Shown here in pieces: positions 1 through 8,733 of a DNA stretch of 64,000 bases. The translations under genes and the position numbers were made by a program. How positions within the stretch are numbered: the stretch's first letter is position 1; each line of letters starts with the position of its first letter. Source of the stretch: an uncultured Clostridia bacterium (GTDB taxonomy: Bacteria; Bacillota; Clostridia; Christensenellales; CAG-138); NCBI GenBank assembly GCA_934633695.1, contig CAKTYT010000004.1, positions 14,596-78,595 on the forward strand, read 5' to 3'. The notes beneath the pieces were generated by a model. The model was not told where the DNA came from. It saw only the letters and a program-made list of their open reading frames with translations, and searched no databases.

Positions 1-1164
1 GCAAAGGAAGCTCTTGAAGGTTTTGAACCCAAGTTCACGGTACTCTGTACTCCAGGTTTTAAGTGCAGTCCAGAAAAGGATCATGTCAATTCTGAAGCTG
101 CGATCATCCTCGATTTTGAGAAGAACCGCGTTACCATTGCCTGTTCGATGTACTCCGGCGAAATTAAAAAAGGCATGTTTTCCGTCATGAATTTCCTCAT
201 GCCCCAGAAGGGCGTATTCCCCATGCATTGCTCTGCGAACATCGGCAATGATGGTGATGCTGCGTTGTTCTTTGGCCTTAGCGGAACAGGTAAAACCACT
301 CTTTCTGCCGATCCGAACCGTTGGCTCATCGGTGATGACGAACACGGCTGGTCGGACAACGGCGTCTTTAATTTTGAGGGCGGCTGCTACGCAAAGTGCA
401 TTAACCTTTCAAAAGAAAATGAACCTGAAATTTGGAATGCAATCAGGTTCGGTGCTCTCGTTGAAAATGTTGTTATGTGTGATGAGTGCCGTGAGCTTGA
501 CTTTGCCGATTCCAGATATACCGAGAACACCAGAGTTGCATACCCCGTTGAATACATACCAAACTGCGTGATTCCCGGCATGGGCGGTCATCCCAAGACT
601 GTCATTTTCCTCACAGCTGATGCTTTTGGTGTTCTTCCTCCCATTGCAAAGCTTGACAAGAATATGGCGAAATATCACTTTGTATCCGGCTACACCAGCA
701 AGCTTGCAGGTACGGAACGCGGAATCAAAGAACCCCAAGCGACCTTCTCCACCTGCTTCGGAGCTCCTTTCCTGCCCATGCATCCCTCCGTGTATGCAGA
801 AATGCTTGGCAAGAAGATTGATGAACACGGTGCAAACGTATTTCTTATTAATACCGGTTGGTCCGGTGGTCCCTATGGCGTTGGCAGCAGAATGAAGATC
901 AAGTACACCCGTGCGATGGTAACTGCCGCTCTTGAAGGCAAGCTCAATGATGTCGAATACGAACTCCATCCTATTTTCAACGTATGGGTTCCCAAGACCT
1001 GTGAAGGTGTGCCCTCTGAGGTACTCAATCCCCGTGAGATGTGGGCAGACAAGGAAGCATACGACGTACAGGCCAAGCAGCTTGCAAATATGTTCGTGAA
1101 GAACTTTGCAAAGTACAATAATATGCCTGAAAATATTATCAATGCAGGTCCTAAAGCCGAGTAA
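1..1164 (+). CDS. pckA: Phosphoenolpyruvate carboxykinase (ATP), 5'-truncated by window edge
   Basis: The frame is open from base 1 to the stop at 1162-1164 and encodes about 387 C-terminal residues; the family is near 530 residues, so roughly 140 lie outside the window. The enzyme interconverts oxaloacetate plus ATP with PEP, ADP and CO2 in the cytosol, for gluconeogenesis or, in fermenting anaerobes, CO2 fixation towards oxaloacetate. Family signatures are visible: the P-loop GLSGTGKTTLS, the metal/nucleotide segment GDDEHGW, and the conserved stretch RGIKEPQATFSTCFGAPF. The P-loop shows that this is the ATP form. A strong hairpin terminator follows directly, so it is the end of its transcript. 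Identification is secure. Confidence 0.97.
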   Translation, partial: AKEALEGFEPKFTVLCTPGFKCSPEKDHVNSEAAIILDFEKNRVTIACSMYSGEIKKGMFSVMNFLMPQKGVFPMHCSANIGNDGDAALFFGLSGTGKTTLSADPNRWLIGDDEHGWSDNGVFNFEGGCYAKCINLSKENEPEIWNAIRFGALVENVVMCDECRELDFADSRYTENTRVAYPVEYIPNCVIPGMGGHPKTVIFLTADAFGVLPPIAKLDKNMAKYHFVSGYTSKLAGTERGIKEPQATFSTCFGAPFLPMHPSVYAEMLGKKIDEHGANVFLINTGWSGGPYGVGSRMKIKYTRAMVTAALEGKLNDVEYELHPIFNVWVPKTCEGVPSEVLNPREMWADKEAYDVQAKQLANMFVKNFAKYNNMPENIINAGPKAE

Positions 1165-1199
1165 TTGAATAAAGCTTTGTTTTTGATCCAAACAATCGT

Positions 1200-1236
1200 A
1201 ACCGTGCAGTCGTGAACCGGCTGCACGGTTCTTTTT
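1200..1236 (+). terminator. Rho-independent terminator of pckA
   Basis: A 10-bp stem (AACCGTGCAG at 1200-1209 pairing with CTGCACGGTT at 1221-1230) with an 11-nt loop is followed by a T-rich tract, 35 bases after the pckA stop. Confidence 0.85.
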
Positions 1237-1237
1237 G

Positions 1238-1671
1238 GAATATCGGCAGCAATATTGCGGACAAACCCGGATAATGGGGAACTTATCTTTCGGAGAGAAC
1301 TATTTCCCGGGAAATGGCGGTGCATAGATAGGAATAAGTGCCGAATCATTCGGTACTGTTCCAAAAACAAAGATAATCGATTAATTTTTTTACGACAAAC
1401 GAGGCATGACGGATGCTTTTCGAGGCGAAAATGATATTGCGGGAAGCGACAATATCAAGCGGCTTGACAACGATGTTATAGGGAATCAGTGCAATCAGGG
1501 ATACTGACAATGCGGTGAAAATAGTTATCGATGAAGATGTCTTAAAGGAGACATATTATGGGTGCAGTGACGGCACGACAACCGGCTATCTAAAAATTGA
1601 AACAGAAAAAATAGTCAATGTTTTCCTGCCGTTCGTTTGTTACGAACCGGCGGTAATAAAGATTTGATTTG
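1238..1671. other. Gene-free spacer with possible degraded reading frame
   Basis: No recognisable gene lies between pckA and the convergent HAD gene. Two short overlapping frames look weakly protein-like: 1406-1507 (33 codons, ATG start) and 1515-1667 (50 codons, GTG start). They would join into one product through a single frame change near 1480, so this may be a decayed small gene. I recognise no family. An imperfect hairpin around CCGAATcATTCGG sits near 1333-1346. Confidence 0.25.
1625..1653 (-). terminator. Stem-loop downstream of the HAD gene, possible terminator
   Basis: An inverted repeat (CCTGCCGTTCGT against ACGAACCGGCGG, with small bulges and a 5-nt loop) lies 19 bases beyond the stop of the minus-strand HAD gene. 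It has no U-tract on that strand, so termination is uncertain. Confidence 0.35.
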
Positions 1672-2454
1672 TCAGGCGTTGTTAGCGGCAATGTCGCCGA
1701 CACCGTTCAGTACGAGACGAGGGCGGTAGGGGAATTTTCTGATGTCATCTGGAGCGGTAACACCGGAAAGTACGAGTACAGTGTCAAGACCGGTTTCAAT
1801 GCCGGCAACGATGTCGGTATCCATTCTGTCACCAATCATGCAGGCATCTTCGGAGTGCACGCCCAGCATACGCAGGCCGGTTCGCATCATGAGAGGGTTT
1901 GGTTTACCGACGAAGTATGCACTTTGACCTGTCGCCATTTCAATGGGAGCAATCATTGCCCTGCATGCAGGAATAAGTCCGCCTTCAGCAGGACCTGTTA
2001 GGTCGCTGTTTGTGCCGATGAGCTTTGCACCCTTCAATACAAGACGAACCGCCTTGACGATGTTTTCATAGTTATAACTGTTGCTCTCGCCGATAATGAC
2101 ATACTCGGGGTCAACATCGTTCATGCTGATCCCCTCATCGTGAAGTGCCATGATAAGTCCCGTTCCGCCGATTACATACGCACTGCAGCCCGGGTTCTGC
2201 GAGCTTATGAAGCGGGCTGTTGCCTGGGCACTGGTGTAAAAATGACTTTCGTCAACATCAAGCCCCATGCGTCCGAGCTTCTGCTGGAGTTCCTTTGGTG
2301 TACGTTCTGAAGAGTTTGTGAGGAAGAGAAAATTTTTCTTCTCTTCATAAAGCCAGTTGACAAATTCCCTTACGCCGGGAAGAAGCTTATTTCCGTGATA
2401 GATCACACCATCCATATCACAAATGAACCCCTTTTTGTTTCTCAATTCGTTCAT
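1672..2454 (-). CDS. HAD-superfamily (NagD/IIA-like) sugar-phosphate phosphatase
   Basis: This 260-residue protein belongs to the HAD IIA branch (NagD, AraL, p-nitrophenylphosphatase type), cytosolic enzymes that dephosphorylate small sugar phosphates. Motif I is DMDGVIYHG near residue 12, motif II is FLTNSS, the motif III lysine lies in VGKPNPLMM, and motif IV is MIGDRMDTDIVAG. The C2 cap lies between motifs II and III as expected. I chose the ATG at 2454 because an AAGGA Shine-Dalgarno lies 6 nt upstream of it and abuts an ATG four codons closer to the promoter. The substrate cannot be told from sequence. The gene stands alone, convergent with pckA. Confidence 0.88.
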   Translation of the reverse strand: MNELRNKKGFICDMDGVIYHGNKLLPGVREFVNWLYEEKKNFLFLTNSSERTPKELQQKLGRMGLDVDESHFYTSAQATARFISSQNPGCSAYVIGGTGLIMALHDEGISMNDVDPEYVIIGESNSYNYENIVKAVRLVLKGAKLIGTNSDLTGPAEGGLIPACRAMIAPIEMATGQSAYFVGKPNPLMMRTGLRMLGVHSEDACMIGDRMDTDIVAGIETGLDTVLVLSGVTAPDDIRKFPYRPRLVLNGVGDIAANNA

Positions 2455-2591
2455 AATCATTCCTTCTTTCTCTCTTAGTATGATCACATTTTAGCATTAG
2501 ATTGTCAAATTCACAGCCTTGCAAATGTAAAATTTTTGAAAAGCGACCCGAATTGCTCCGGACCGCATCATCATTGATCACTATTAAAATA

Positions 2592-4250
2592 TCAACACAT
2601 TGGAAGCGTAACAGTTATTGTCGTGCCGTGATTTTCGGCACCGGTTGAGCTCTCCGTTGCAATACTGCCGTTATGGTAGGCTACGGCATGCTTTACAATT
2701 GAAAGACCAAGCCCCGTCCCGCCGGTCGTTTTTGAATGACTTGAATCAACACGATAGAAGCGTTCGAAGACTCTTTCAAGCTTATCGGCAGGAATTCCGA
2801 TTCCGGTATCACTGACACGGATGAACGCATTGCCATCTCTGATGCCGGTTGAGATGGTGACACTCCCTCCCCGGATGTTGTACTTTATTGCATTGTCAGT
2901 AAGGTTGAAGACGACCTCCTGGAGAAGACGTTTGACGCCGTTCACCGCAACGCTCTCACCGGTCGAATTCAGTGTCACATCTGCTGCCTCTGCTTTGTCG
3001 TGGAGAGCCTCGATGGTTTCTTCCGCAAGGCTCAGCAGGTCAACATTTTCTTTTGGCATTTCAACACCTTCGTCAAGACGGGAAAGGCTGATGATGTCAT
3101 TTATGAGGGTAACAAGTTTGCTTGCTTCCCTGAGGATGCTCTTTATGAACCTGTCGGTGTCTTCCTGCTTGACAAGCCCGCTGTCCAGCAATTCGGCACT
3201 GCCGATTATGCTTTGCAGCGGTGTTTTAAGCTCATGTGAAACATTTGCGGTGAATTCACGTCGGCTTTGTTCGGCATCGTGCTTTTCAGTTATATCAAAA
3301 GTCAGTATGACTGACCCGAGAAGCTCATCTTCAGACACGATACGGCTTATATCAACCTGATAGTACCTTCCGTTTCGCATAGAGAGTATCTCACTGTGAC
3401 CATTCTTTTCGGCAGCTTTCAATGCAGTTGTGAGCTCATGATCCCTGTCGAGGAACAGAATATCCTTACCAATACAATCGGAGCTGCTGTTAAAAATTTT
3501 CTTTGCAGCGGGATTCAAGCTGATAATCTGTTCGGAACTGTCAAGAAGCAGCAAACCTTCCTGCATGTTTGCCGTGATCTGTTCAAAACTGTCCGTACGC
3601 TGACGCAGCTCACGCAGCTGGGATGAGATCTGGTTCCGCTGACGGTTTATCCTGACGAGCAGGGGAGAGAGCTCGGGGTATGATTCGCTGTCAAGAGGAT
3701 GCTCAAGGTCAATGTTATTGAGCGGCTGGACAATACGCTTTGAGAGCTTGTGTGCAAGTATGCCGGAAAGAATTAGGGCGATAGCGAAAACAACGAGAAT
3801 AGGCTGGAGCATACCTAAAAGCAGAACACCCACCGTGCCATAGCCCATGGATATGCGAAGAACATTGCCGTCCGCCATTCGCCTTGCATAGTACATTGTT
3901 TTTTCAAGGAGCGTTGAAGAATATCTGCTACTCCTGCCCTCGCCCGTCAGGAAAGCATTCACAATCTCTTCGCGGTTGGCATGGCTGTCGAGGCTGCCCG
4001 CTTCACTTTTTGTATCAAAAAGCACTGTGCCGTCGGAAGAAATCAATGTATAGCGGTAACGCTCCGATGAAATGGCGTCAAGACTTATGCCGTTCTCGAT
4101 ACAAACGGCAGCGATGTTCATTTCGTCCTCCATCTGCAATTCCTGCAAGGAACTGAAATAGTTGTAGAGGCAACCGACTATGACGGCAAGACTTGCGATA
4201 AGAACTGTCACAACGGCAATAAAAATCGAGCTGAATATTTTTTTGGTCAT
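2592..4250 (-). CDS. phoR: Phosphate-regulon sensor histidine kinase PhoR
   Basis: This 552-residue membrane kinase is last in the pst-phoU operon, 33 nt behind phoU, with an AAAGGA ribosome site. It has an N-terminal membrane segment (about 8-28), an extracytoplasmic region of about 100 residues, a second membrane segment (about 145-165), and a PAS domain near 225-290. HisKA follows with the phosphoacceptor His in NVSHELKTPLQS, then an HATPase_c domain with NLTDNAIKYN and GTGLGLSIVKH. It should phosphorylate the PhoB regulator encoded divergently at 8734 when phosphate is scarce, with PhoU and PstSCAB relaying phosphate sufficiency. Kinase and regulator are separated by the whole pst operon rather than adjacent. 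The assignment as PhoR rests on context plus the PAS architecture. Confidence 0.93.
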   Translation of the reverse strand: MTKKIFSSIFIAVVTVLIASLAVIVGCLYNYFSSLQELQMEDEMNIAAVCIENGISLDAISSERYRYTLISSDGTVLFDTKSEAGSLDSHANREEIVNAFLTGEGRSSRYSSTLLEKTMYYARRMADGNVLRISMGYGTVGVLLLGMLQPILVVFAIALILSGILAHKLSKRIVQPLNNIDLEHPLDSESYPELSPLLVRINRQRNQISSQLRELRQRTDSFEQITANMQEGLLLLDSSEQIISLNPAAKKIFNSSSDCIGKDILFLDRDHELTTALKAAEKNGHSEILSMRNGRYYQVDISRIVSEDELLGSVILTFDITEKHDAEQSRREFTANVSHELKTPLQSIIGSAELLDSGLVKQEDTDRFIKSILREASKLVTLINDIISLSRLDEGVEMPKENVDLLSLAEETIEALHDKAEAADVTLNSTGESVAVNGVKRLLQEVVFNLTDNAIKYNIRGGSVTISTGIRDGNAFIRVSDTGIGIPADKLERVFERFYRVDSSHSKTTGGTGLGLSIVKHAVAYHNGSIATESSTGAENHGTTITVTLPMC

Positions 4251-4283
4251 GGTGAGATTCCTTTCAGATTTAGATTCTCAGTC

Positions 4284-4931
4284 TCATTCGTTCTGCGGGT
4301 GGACTCCCGTAACGGAGAAAATCACCCACTCCGCAATGTTGACGGCATGGTCGCCAATACGCTCAAAATATTTTGCAATCATGAGTAAATCGAGAGCATA
4401 TTCACCGTCATTGGGATCTGCTGCGATTTCTTTAATGAGCTTCGCTTTCTCAAGCTCAAAAAAGCCATCGGTGATGTCGTCATCTGCAACGACTTTTTCA
4501 GCAAGTTCCGTGTCGCGGTTTACGAATGCATCGACACTTTCCGTGACCATCTTCATGACTGCATTTGCCATATTCTGAAGATGACCGCCGTCCTCCTCAG
4601 TCCTGCCATTTAAAAAGACCACAATTTCGGCAATGTCTTCCGCCTGGTCGCCGATGCGTTCCATGTCGGTTATCATTTTGAGTGCAGCTGAAATTTGACG
4701 CAGATCTCTTGCAACCGGCTGCTGCTGCAAAAGCAGCCTCAGACACATGTCTTCAATTGCACGTTCTTTGCGGTCGATCTCCGTATCGATAGGGGCGACA
4801 CGCTTTGCCAACGATGTGTTTCCCTCGGTCAAAGCCCTTGAAGCCATTGAAATGGCTTCCTCGCAAAGTGCACCGAGCTCAATCAGCTCTCTGTTCAACT
4901 GTGTAAGTTGTTCATCAAAACGACTTCTCAT
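4284..4931 (-). CDS. phoU: Phosphate signalling regulator PhoU
   Basis: This 215-residue all-helical protein is the standard PhoU length, with two three-helix repeats. Each repeat carries the metal-binding pattern seen here as ERIGDQAEDIAE and ERIGDHAVNIAEW. PhoU links the Pst transporter to PhoR and keeps the Pho response off when phosphate is plentiful. Its ATG shares one base with the pstB stop (TAATG), indicating translational coupling. A second PhoU-like domain is fused to the Na/Pi cotransporter at 42593. Confidence 0.97.
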   Translation of the reverse strand: MRSRFDEQLTQLNRELIELGALCEEAISMASRALTEGNTSLAKRVAPIDTEIDRKERAIEDMCLRLLLQQQPVARDLRQISAALKMITDMERIGDQAEDIAEIVVFLNGRTEEDGGHLQNMANAVMKMVTESVDAFVNRDTELAEKVVADDDITDGFFELEKAKLIKEIAADPNDGEYALDLLMIAKYFERIGDHAVNIAEWVIFSVTGVHPQNE

Positions 4932-5686
4932 TATCCAAACCTCCCGGTAATATAATCCTCTGTCCGCTTATCCCTCGGCTGGGAGAAGAACTTTTCGGTA
5001 TTGCCATATTCGACAAGCTCGCCCAACAGGAAGAATGCGGTGCTGTCCGAAATACGGACGGCCTGCTGCATGTTATGTGTGACGATGATAATAGTATAAT
5101 TTTCTTTGAGCTGAATTGCAAGCTCTTCTATTTTTGCAGTCGAAATCGGGTCGAGAGCACTTGTCGGTTCATCCATCAGCAGGACGTCGGGTTCAACAGC
5201 CAGTGCCCTTGCGATGCAAAGACGCTGCTGCTGTCCGCCGGAGAGTCCGAGTGCATTGCTCTTGAGCCTATCCTTGACCTCATCCCAAATGGCAGCACCC
5301 TTCAAGGAATTCTCGACTATATCATCGAGCTTTGCTTTGTTCTTTATGCCGTGAGTTCGAGGACCGTAAGCAATGTTGTCGTAGATACTCATCGGGAAGG
5401 GGTTAGGTTTTTGAAATACCATGCCGACATGCCTGCGAAGGTCGCAAACATCGAGAGCTGGGTCGAAAATGTTTTCACCGTTGTATTTTACCTCACCTGT
5501 GATTTTTACACCGGGAACGAGGTCGTTCATGCGGTTTAATGTTTTTAGAAAAGTGGACTTGCCGCAGCCGGAGGGACCGATAAGTGCAGTTATGCTTTTC
5601 TCGGCAATGTCAATATCGATGTTTTTCAGTGCCTGCCTGTCACCGTACCACAGGCAGAGGTCTTGAACTGAAATAATGTTGCTCAT
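4931..5686 (-). CDS. pstB: Phosphate ABC transporter ATP-binding protein PstB
   Basis: This 251-residue ABC ATPase energises high-affinity phosphate import through PstC and PstA. Walker A is GPSGCGKST, the Q-loop lies in MVFQKPNPFPMS, the signature is LSGGQQQR, Walker B is VLLMDEPTSALD, and the H-loop is VTHNMQQA. The KPNPFPMSIYDN segment is diagnostic for PstB. It lies between pstA (36-nt gap) and phoU (1-base overlap). Confidence 0.98.
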   Translation of the reverse strand: MSNIISVQDLCLWYGDRQALKNIDIDIAEKSITALIGPSGCGKSTFLKTLNRMNDLVPGVKITGEVKYNGENIFDPALDVCDLRRHVGMVFQKPNPFPMSIYDNIAYGPRTHGIKNKAKLDDIVENSLKGAAIWDEVKDRLKSNALGLSGGQQQRLCIARALAVEPDVLLMDEPTSALDPISTAKIEELAIQLKENYTIIIVTHNMQQAVRISDSTAFFLLGELVEYGNTEKFFSQPRDKRTEDYITGRFG

Positions 5687-5722
5687 GCTTGGTATCCTTT
5701 CATGATATTCTAAAATTTGAAT

Positions 5723-6601
5723 TTACTTATCTTTGACCTTGACCCGCCTTGAAACGAATTCTGCTGAACCGTTGATGAGCAGGGTGAGCAGCATCAGTAT
5801 TGCGGCAATTGCGAATACAACAGCAATGTCTCCGCTCTCCTTGGAGTAAAAGTAGAGGGCGACCGTCAGCGTAGCACCGGGGCTTGTGAGGGCGGTGAAA
5901 ATGTTGTTGAGAGTGTGTGCAAGACCTGCTGTAAACAGCAGTGCGGCAGATTCACCCATAACTCTCCCGACTGAGAGAATACAGCCCGTTATAACGCCAT
6001 CGAGACAGCAGGGGAGTACAACTGTCCGTATTGTTCTCCATTTGCCTGCACCAAGTCCGACTGCACCCTCGCGATAGCTTTGGGGGACAGTCTTAAGACT
6101 CTCCTGGGTCGTACGCATAACTGTCGGCAGATTCATTATGACGAGCGTCAGGGCTCCTGCGATCAGGGAGTATTGAAGTCCGATAAGATCGCAGAAGATG
6201 AGCATACCGACAAGACCGTAGATGATGGAGGGTATGCCGGAAAGTGTTTCCGCAGCATATTCGATCAGAGCGACGATCTTTTTGTTTGAAGCATATTCCG
6301 TGAGGTAAACGGCTGCACCGACGCCTAGAGGAACGACAATGAGGATCGTTGCAATAACAATGTAGAGTGTGTTCATAATATCGGGGAGAATGCCGACTTT
6401 ATTGGTAAGGTAGCTCGGTGAAGTTGAAACAAGCTCCCAAGTTATGTTTGGCACACCGTTAATCAGTATGTAAAGGATAAGAAAGAGTACAAGTGCAAAC
6501 GTAACTGCGGCGGATATGTAGACAATGATCTTGACGAACAGGTTGCCGAGTCTGCGTTTCTTAGAGGTGATGCCTGATTTTACCGGTTTTTTTGTTTCCA
6601 T
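5723..6601 (-). CDS. pstA: Phosphate ABC transporter permease PstA
   Basis: This 292-residue inner-membrane permease has an N-terminal membrane segment near 25-48 and about five further segments in the permease core. The EAA coupling loop is visible around SYREGAVGLGAGKWRTI, which contacts PstB. It pairs with PstC to form the phosphate channel. Its ATG lies 22 nt inside the 3' end of pstC, so the two are translationally coupled. Confidence 0.97.
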   Translation of the reverse strand: METKKPVKSGITSKKRRLGNLFVKIIVYISAAVTFALVLFLILYILINGVPNITWELVSTSPSYLTNKVGILPDIMNTLYIVIATILIVVPLGVGAAVYLTEYASNKKIVALIEYAAETLSGIPSIIYGLVGMLIFCDLIGLQYSLIAGALTLVIMNLPTVMRTTQESLKTVPQSYREGAVGLGAGKWRTIRTVVLPCCLDGVITGCILSVGRVMGESAALLFTAGLAHTLNNIFTALTSPGATLTVALYFYSKESGDIAVVFAIAAILMLLTLLINGSAEFVSRRVKVKDK

Positions 6602-7509
6602 GCTGTCAGCCTTTCTCGGGAGTTCTTTTTTCCTGCTTTGTCACGTTTGAGGAAGAAGTTCAGTGCGGCATTAATCAACATAATGAAGAGAAAAAGTACA
6701 AGTGCAATGGAGAACAGTGCTTGACGCTGCAATCCACCGGAGTAAGACATTTCGCTCGCAACTGCCGTCGTCAGGAAGCGAACACTGCCGAAAAGCTCGG
6801 GCATATTGGAAACATTGCCTGAAACCATCATAACGGCCATTGCTTCTCCGATTGCTCTGCCGACGCCGAGGACAACCGCTGCCGCAATTCCGCTCTTTGC
6901 AGCAGGAACGCTGACGCGGAAATAGGTTTCAATGTCAGTTGCTCCGAGAGCAAGAGAGGCATCTTCATACTCCTTGGGAACCGCCTCGAGTGCAGTGACA
7001 GAAACCTTTATTATCGACGGCAGGATCATAACGGCAAGCACGATGATGGCGGCCAGCAGACTCGCTCCGTCCGGAACATTAAAAACCTTGCGGATAAGAG
7101 GCACGAGAACCAGCATACCGCCAAGACCGTAGACAACCGAAGGTATGCCTGCAAGCAGGCTGACTGCCGACTGCATTATTTTCTTTACTTTGGCAGGGGC
7201 GAGTTTTGCAATGTAAACGGCAGCGAGGAATCCGATCGGGACACCGAGGACAATTGCACCTGCCGTGCCGTAAATACTAGTCAGTATGAACGGAAGGATC
7301 CCGTACGACGGGTCGGATGCAGTCGAGGCCCATTCTTTACCGAAAAGGAAGTGGAAAAGCCCGATCTTTCCTATTGCCGGTATGCCCGAAATTACCAGGT
7401 AAACCGTTATAACAAGTACACAGCCCACGGTGATGAGCCCCAGCACCAGAAAGACACCGTGAACAAAATTTTCAAGCAGATTTTTGCTCTTTTTCATTTC
7501 CATTACCAT
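6580..7509 (-). CDS. pstC: Phosphate ABC transporter permease PstC
   Basis: This 309-residue permease has a membrane segment near 18-40 and a permease core with the EAA-type loop at EYEDASLALGATDIETY. It partners PstA. The start is ambiguous between ATGs at 7509, 7503 and 7497: none has a clear Shine-Dalgarno, and a perfect 8-bp hairpin ends two bases before the first. Translation initiation here may therefore be structured or poor, which fits the usual lower output of permeases relative to PstS. Confidence 0.96.
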   Translation of the reverse strand: MVMEMKKSKNLLENFVHGVFLVLGLITVGCVLVITVYLVISGIPAIGKIGLFHFLFGKEWASTASDPSYGILPFILTSIYGTAGAIVLGVPIGFLAAVYIAKLAPAKVKKIMQSAVSLLAGIPSVVYGLGGMLVLVPLIRKVFNVPDGASLLAAIIVLAVMILPSIIKVSVTALEAVPKEYEDASLALGATDIETYFRVSVPAAKSGIAAAVVLGVGRAIGEAMAVMMVSGNVSNMPELFGSVRFLTTAVASEMSYSGGLQRQALFSIALVLFLFIMLINAALNFFLKRDKAGKKNSRERLTAWKQKNR

Positions 7510-7510
7510 G

Positions 7511-7530
7511 ACTTTCGCCCGTGCGAAAGT
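7511..7530 (-). promoter_or_regulatory. Hairpin immediately upstream of the pstC start codon
   Basis: A perfect 8-bp inverted repeat (ACTTTCGC / GCGAAAGT) with a 4-nt loop abuts the pstC start region in place of a ribosome site. It could limit pstC translation or stabilise processed mRNA; this is inference. Confidence 0.5.
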
Positions 7531-7631
7531 TCCCTTTCAATTTTTTGCGGTGGTTTTGAGCAGCTTAAGTCTCAAAAAGCTGAGCTTGAAAGGTTTTTCT
7601 TTCAAACTTGCCCCATTTTCAGAACGGTGAA

Positions 7632-7654
7632 GCAAGGCTCATTGCGAGCCTTGC
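7632..7654 (-). promoter_or_regulatory. Intercistronic hairpin after pstS
   Basis: A perfect 9-bp stem (GCAAGGCTC / GAGCCTTGC) with a 5-nt loop lies 23 nt after the pstS stop and has no U-tract. Such structures downstream of binding-protein genes commonly protect the upstream message or cause partial termination, giving more PstS than permease. Confidence 0.6.
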
Positions 7655-7677
7655 AGGCGAGTCGGGTGTTATGCTTA

Positions 7678-8484
7678 TCAGACAGCGGGGACTGCACCGG
7701 CGTTTGAAATGATGCTTGCGGCCTCCTTACCGGTTGCGTAGTCGAAGAATAACTGAGCAGTTTCCGAAAGCTCTGCACCGTCCTTTGTTACGAGAACGAA
7801 GGGACGCTGGATGAGGTAGCTTCCGTCCTTTATGGTTGCTTCAGTGGGAGTAACGCCGCCGACTGTCAAGGTCTTCGTGCTGTCGCCGACAGAGGCGAGG
7901 GATGCATAACCGATTGCATTGGGATTCTTTGAAACGGTGTTGATGACGTCGCCGGTGCTTGTCAGCTCCTGACGATATTTGCATGAACCATCGGTCTTGG
8001 TTATGGATTCGAAGCCATCGCGTGTTCCACTGCCTGCTTCACGTCCGATTACGACGATTTCGGCATCTGCACCGCCGACATCCTTCCAGTTGGTGATCTC
8101 GCCCTTGTAAATGGATGCAATCTGTTCGATGGTCAAGTCGTTGATGGGGTTTTCATTGTTGACGACGATAGCGATACCGTCATATGCAAGCACAGTTTCT
8201 TTGAGGCCTTCGGATTTTTCCTCGTCCTTGAGGCTTCTGCTTGAAAGCCCGATATCACAACGGCCTTCCAGAACAGCCTGAATGCCGGAGCCTGAGCCCG
8301 TGGGGTTATAGGCAAAGGTTACGCCGTTGTTGTTCTGCATAAAGGCTTCGCCCAATGCACCGATAACCTTTTCCATGGAGGTGGAGCCATCGGTCGTGAC
8401 CTGACCGCCGCTTTTTTTTGAACAGCCTGCGAAGAGGGTGAGCGTACACAACGCTGCGAGGATAACACTGAGGATTCTTTTCAT
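7678..8484 (-). CDS. pstS: Phosphate-binding lipoprotein PstS
   Basis: This 268-residue exported phosphate receptor is the first gene of the pst operon. The N-terminus is a lipoprotein signal (hydrophobic 4-18, lipobox LFAGC with Cys20) for anchoring outside the membrane. Phosphate-contacting segments of the family are visible: TTDGSTSMEKVI near the N-terminus, GSGSGIQA, and REAGSGTRDGFE. It delivers phosphate to PstCA. The upstream region carries direct repeats that are candidate PhoB sites. Length matches compact clostridial PstS proteins. Confidence 0.97.
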   Translation of the reverse strand: MKRILSVILAALCTLTLFAGCSKKSGGQVTTDGSTSMEKVIGALGEAFMQNNNGVTFAYNPTGSGSGIQAVLEGRCDIGLSSRSLKDEEKSEGLKETVLAYDGIAIVVNNENPINDLTIEQIASIYKGEITNWKDVGGADAEIVVIGREAGSGTRDGFESITKTDGSCKYRQELTSTGDVINTVSKNPNAIGYASLASVGDSTKTLTVGGVTPTEATIKDGSYLIQRPFVLVTKDGAELSETAQLFFDYATGKEAASIISNAGAVPAV

Positions 8485-8541
8485 TTTTTTCTCTCCTTAT
8501 TTTCTTTGTTCGTATTTGGTTCTCTGAACCTTACAAGAGAG

Positions 8542-8593
8542 ATTGTACCCATTTCGTGTAAAGAAAAAAACGGTTCTATTGTAAATTTCGTGT
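8542..8593 (-). promoter_or_regulatory. pstS promoter with candidate PhoB direct repeats
   Basis: Two near-identical direct repeats occur: ATTGTACCCATTTCGTGT at 8542-8559 and ATTGTAAATTTCGTGT at 8578-8593 (plus-strand reading), with the shared 9-mer exactly 34 bp apart, about three helical turns. Read towards pstS, the first contains a -10-like TACAAT (8542-8547) with no good -35, as expected for a regulator-dependent promoter. Assignment to PhoB is inference from position. Confidence 0.5.
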
Positions 8594-8692
8594 CAAATAG
8601 TTGAAATTTGATCGCGGCTTATCCAAATATGGAGGACGGTTCAGCTTTTTTGCCGAATCAATTTACTGCCCCTTTTTCCGAGCAGAATAATG

Positions 8693-8727
8693 TGATATAA
8701 TGCTGTCGAATAAGGCAGTTCAGGAGG
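8693..8727 (+). promoter_or_regulatory. phoB extended -10 promoter and ribosome site
   Basis: An extended -10 (TG-A-TATAAT, hexamer at 8696-8701) has only a weak -35. AGGAGG at 8722-8727 sits 6 nt before the phoB ATG. Confidence 0.65.
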
Positions 8728-8733
8728 TAACTT

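Noticed and set aside
409..1191. 260-codon minus-strand open frame
   Set aside because: Antisense to pckA; composition follows the pckA codons.
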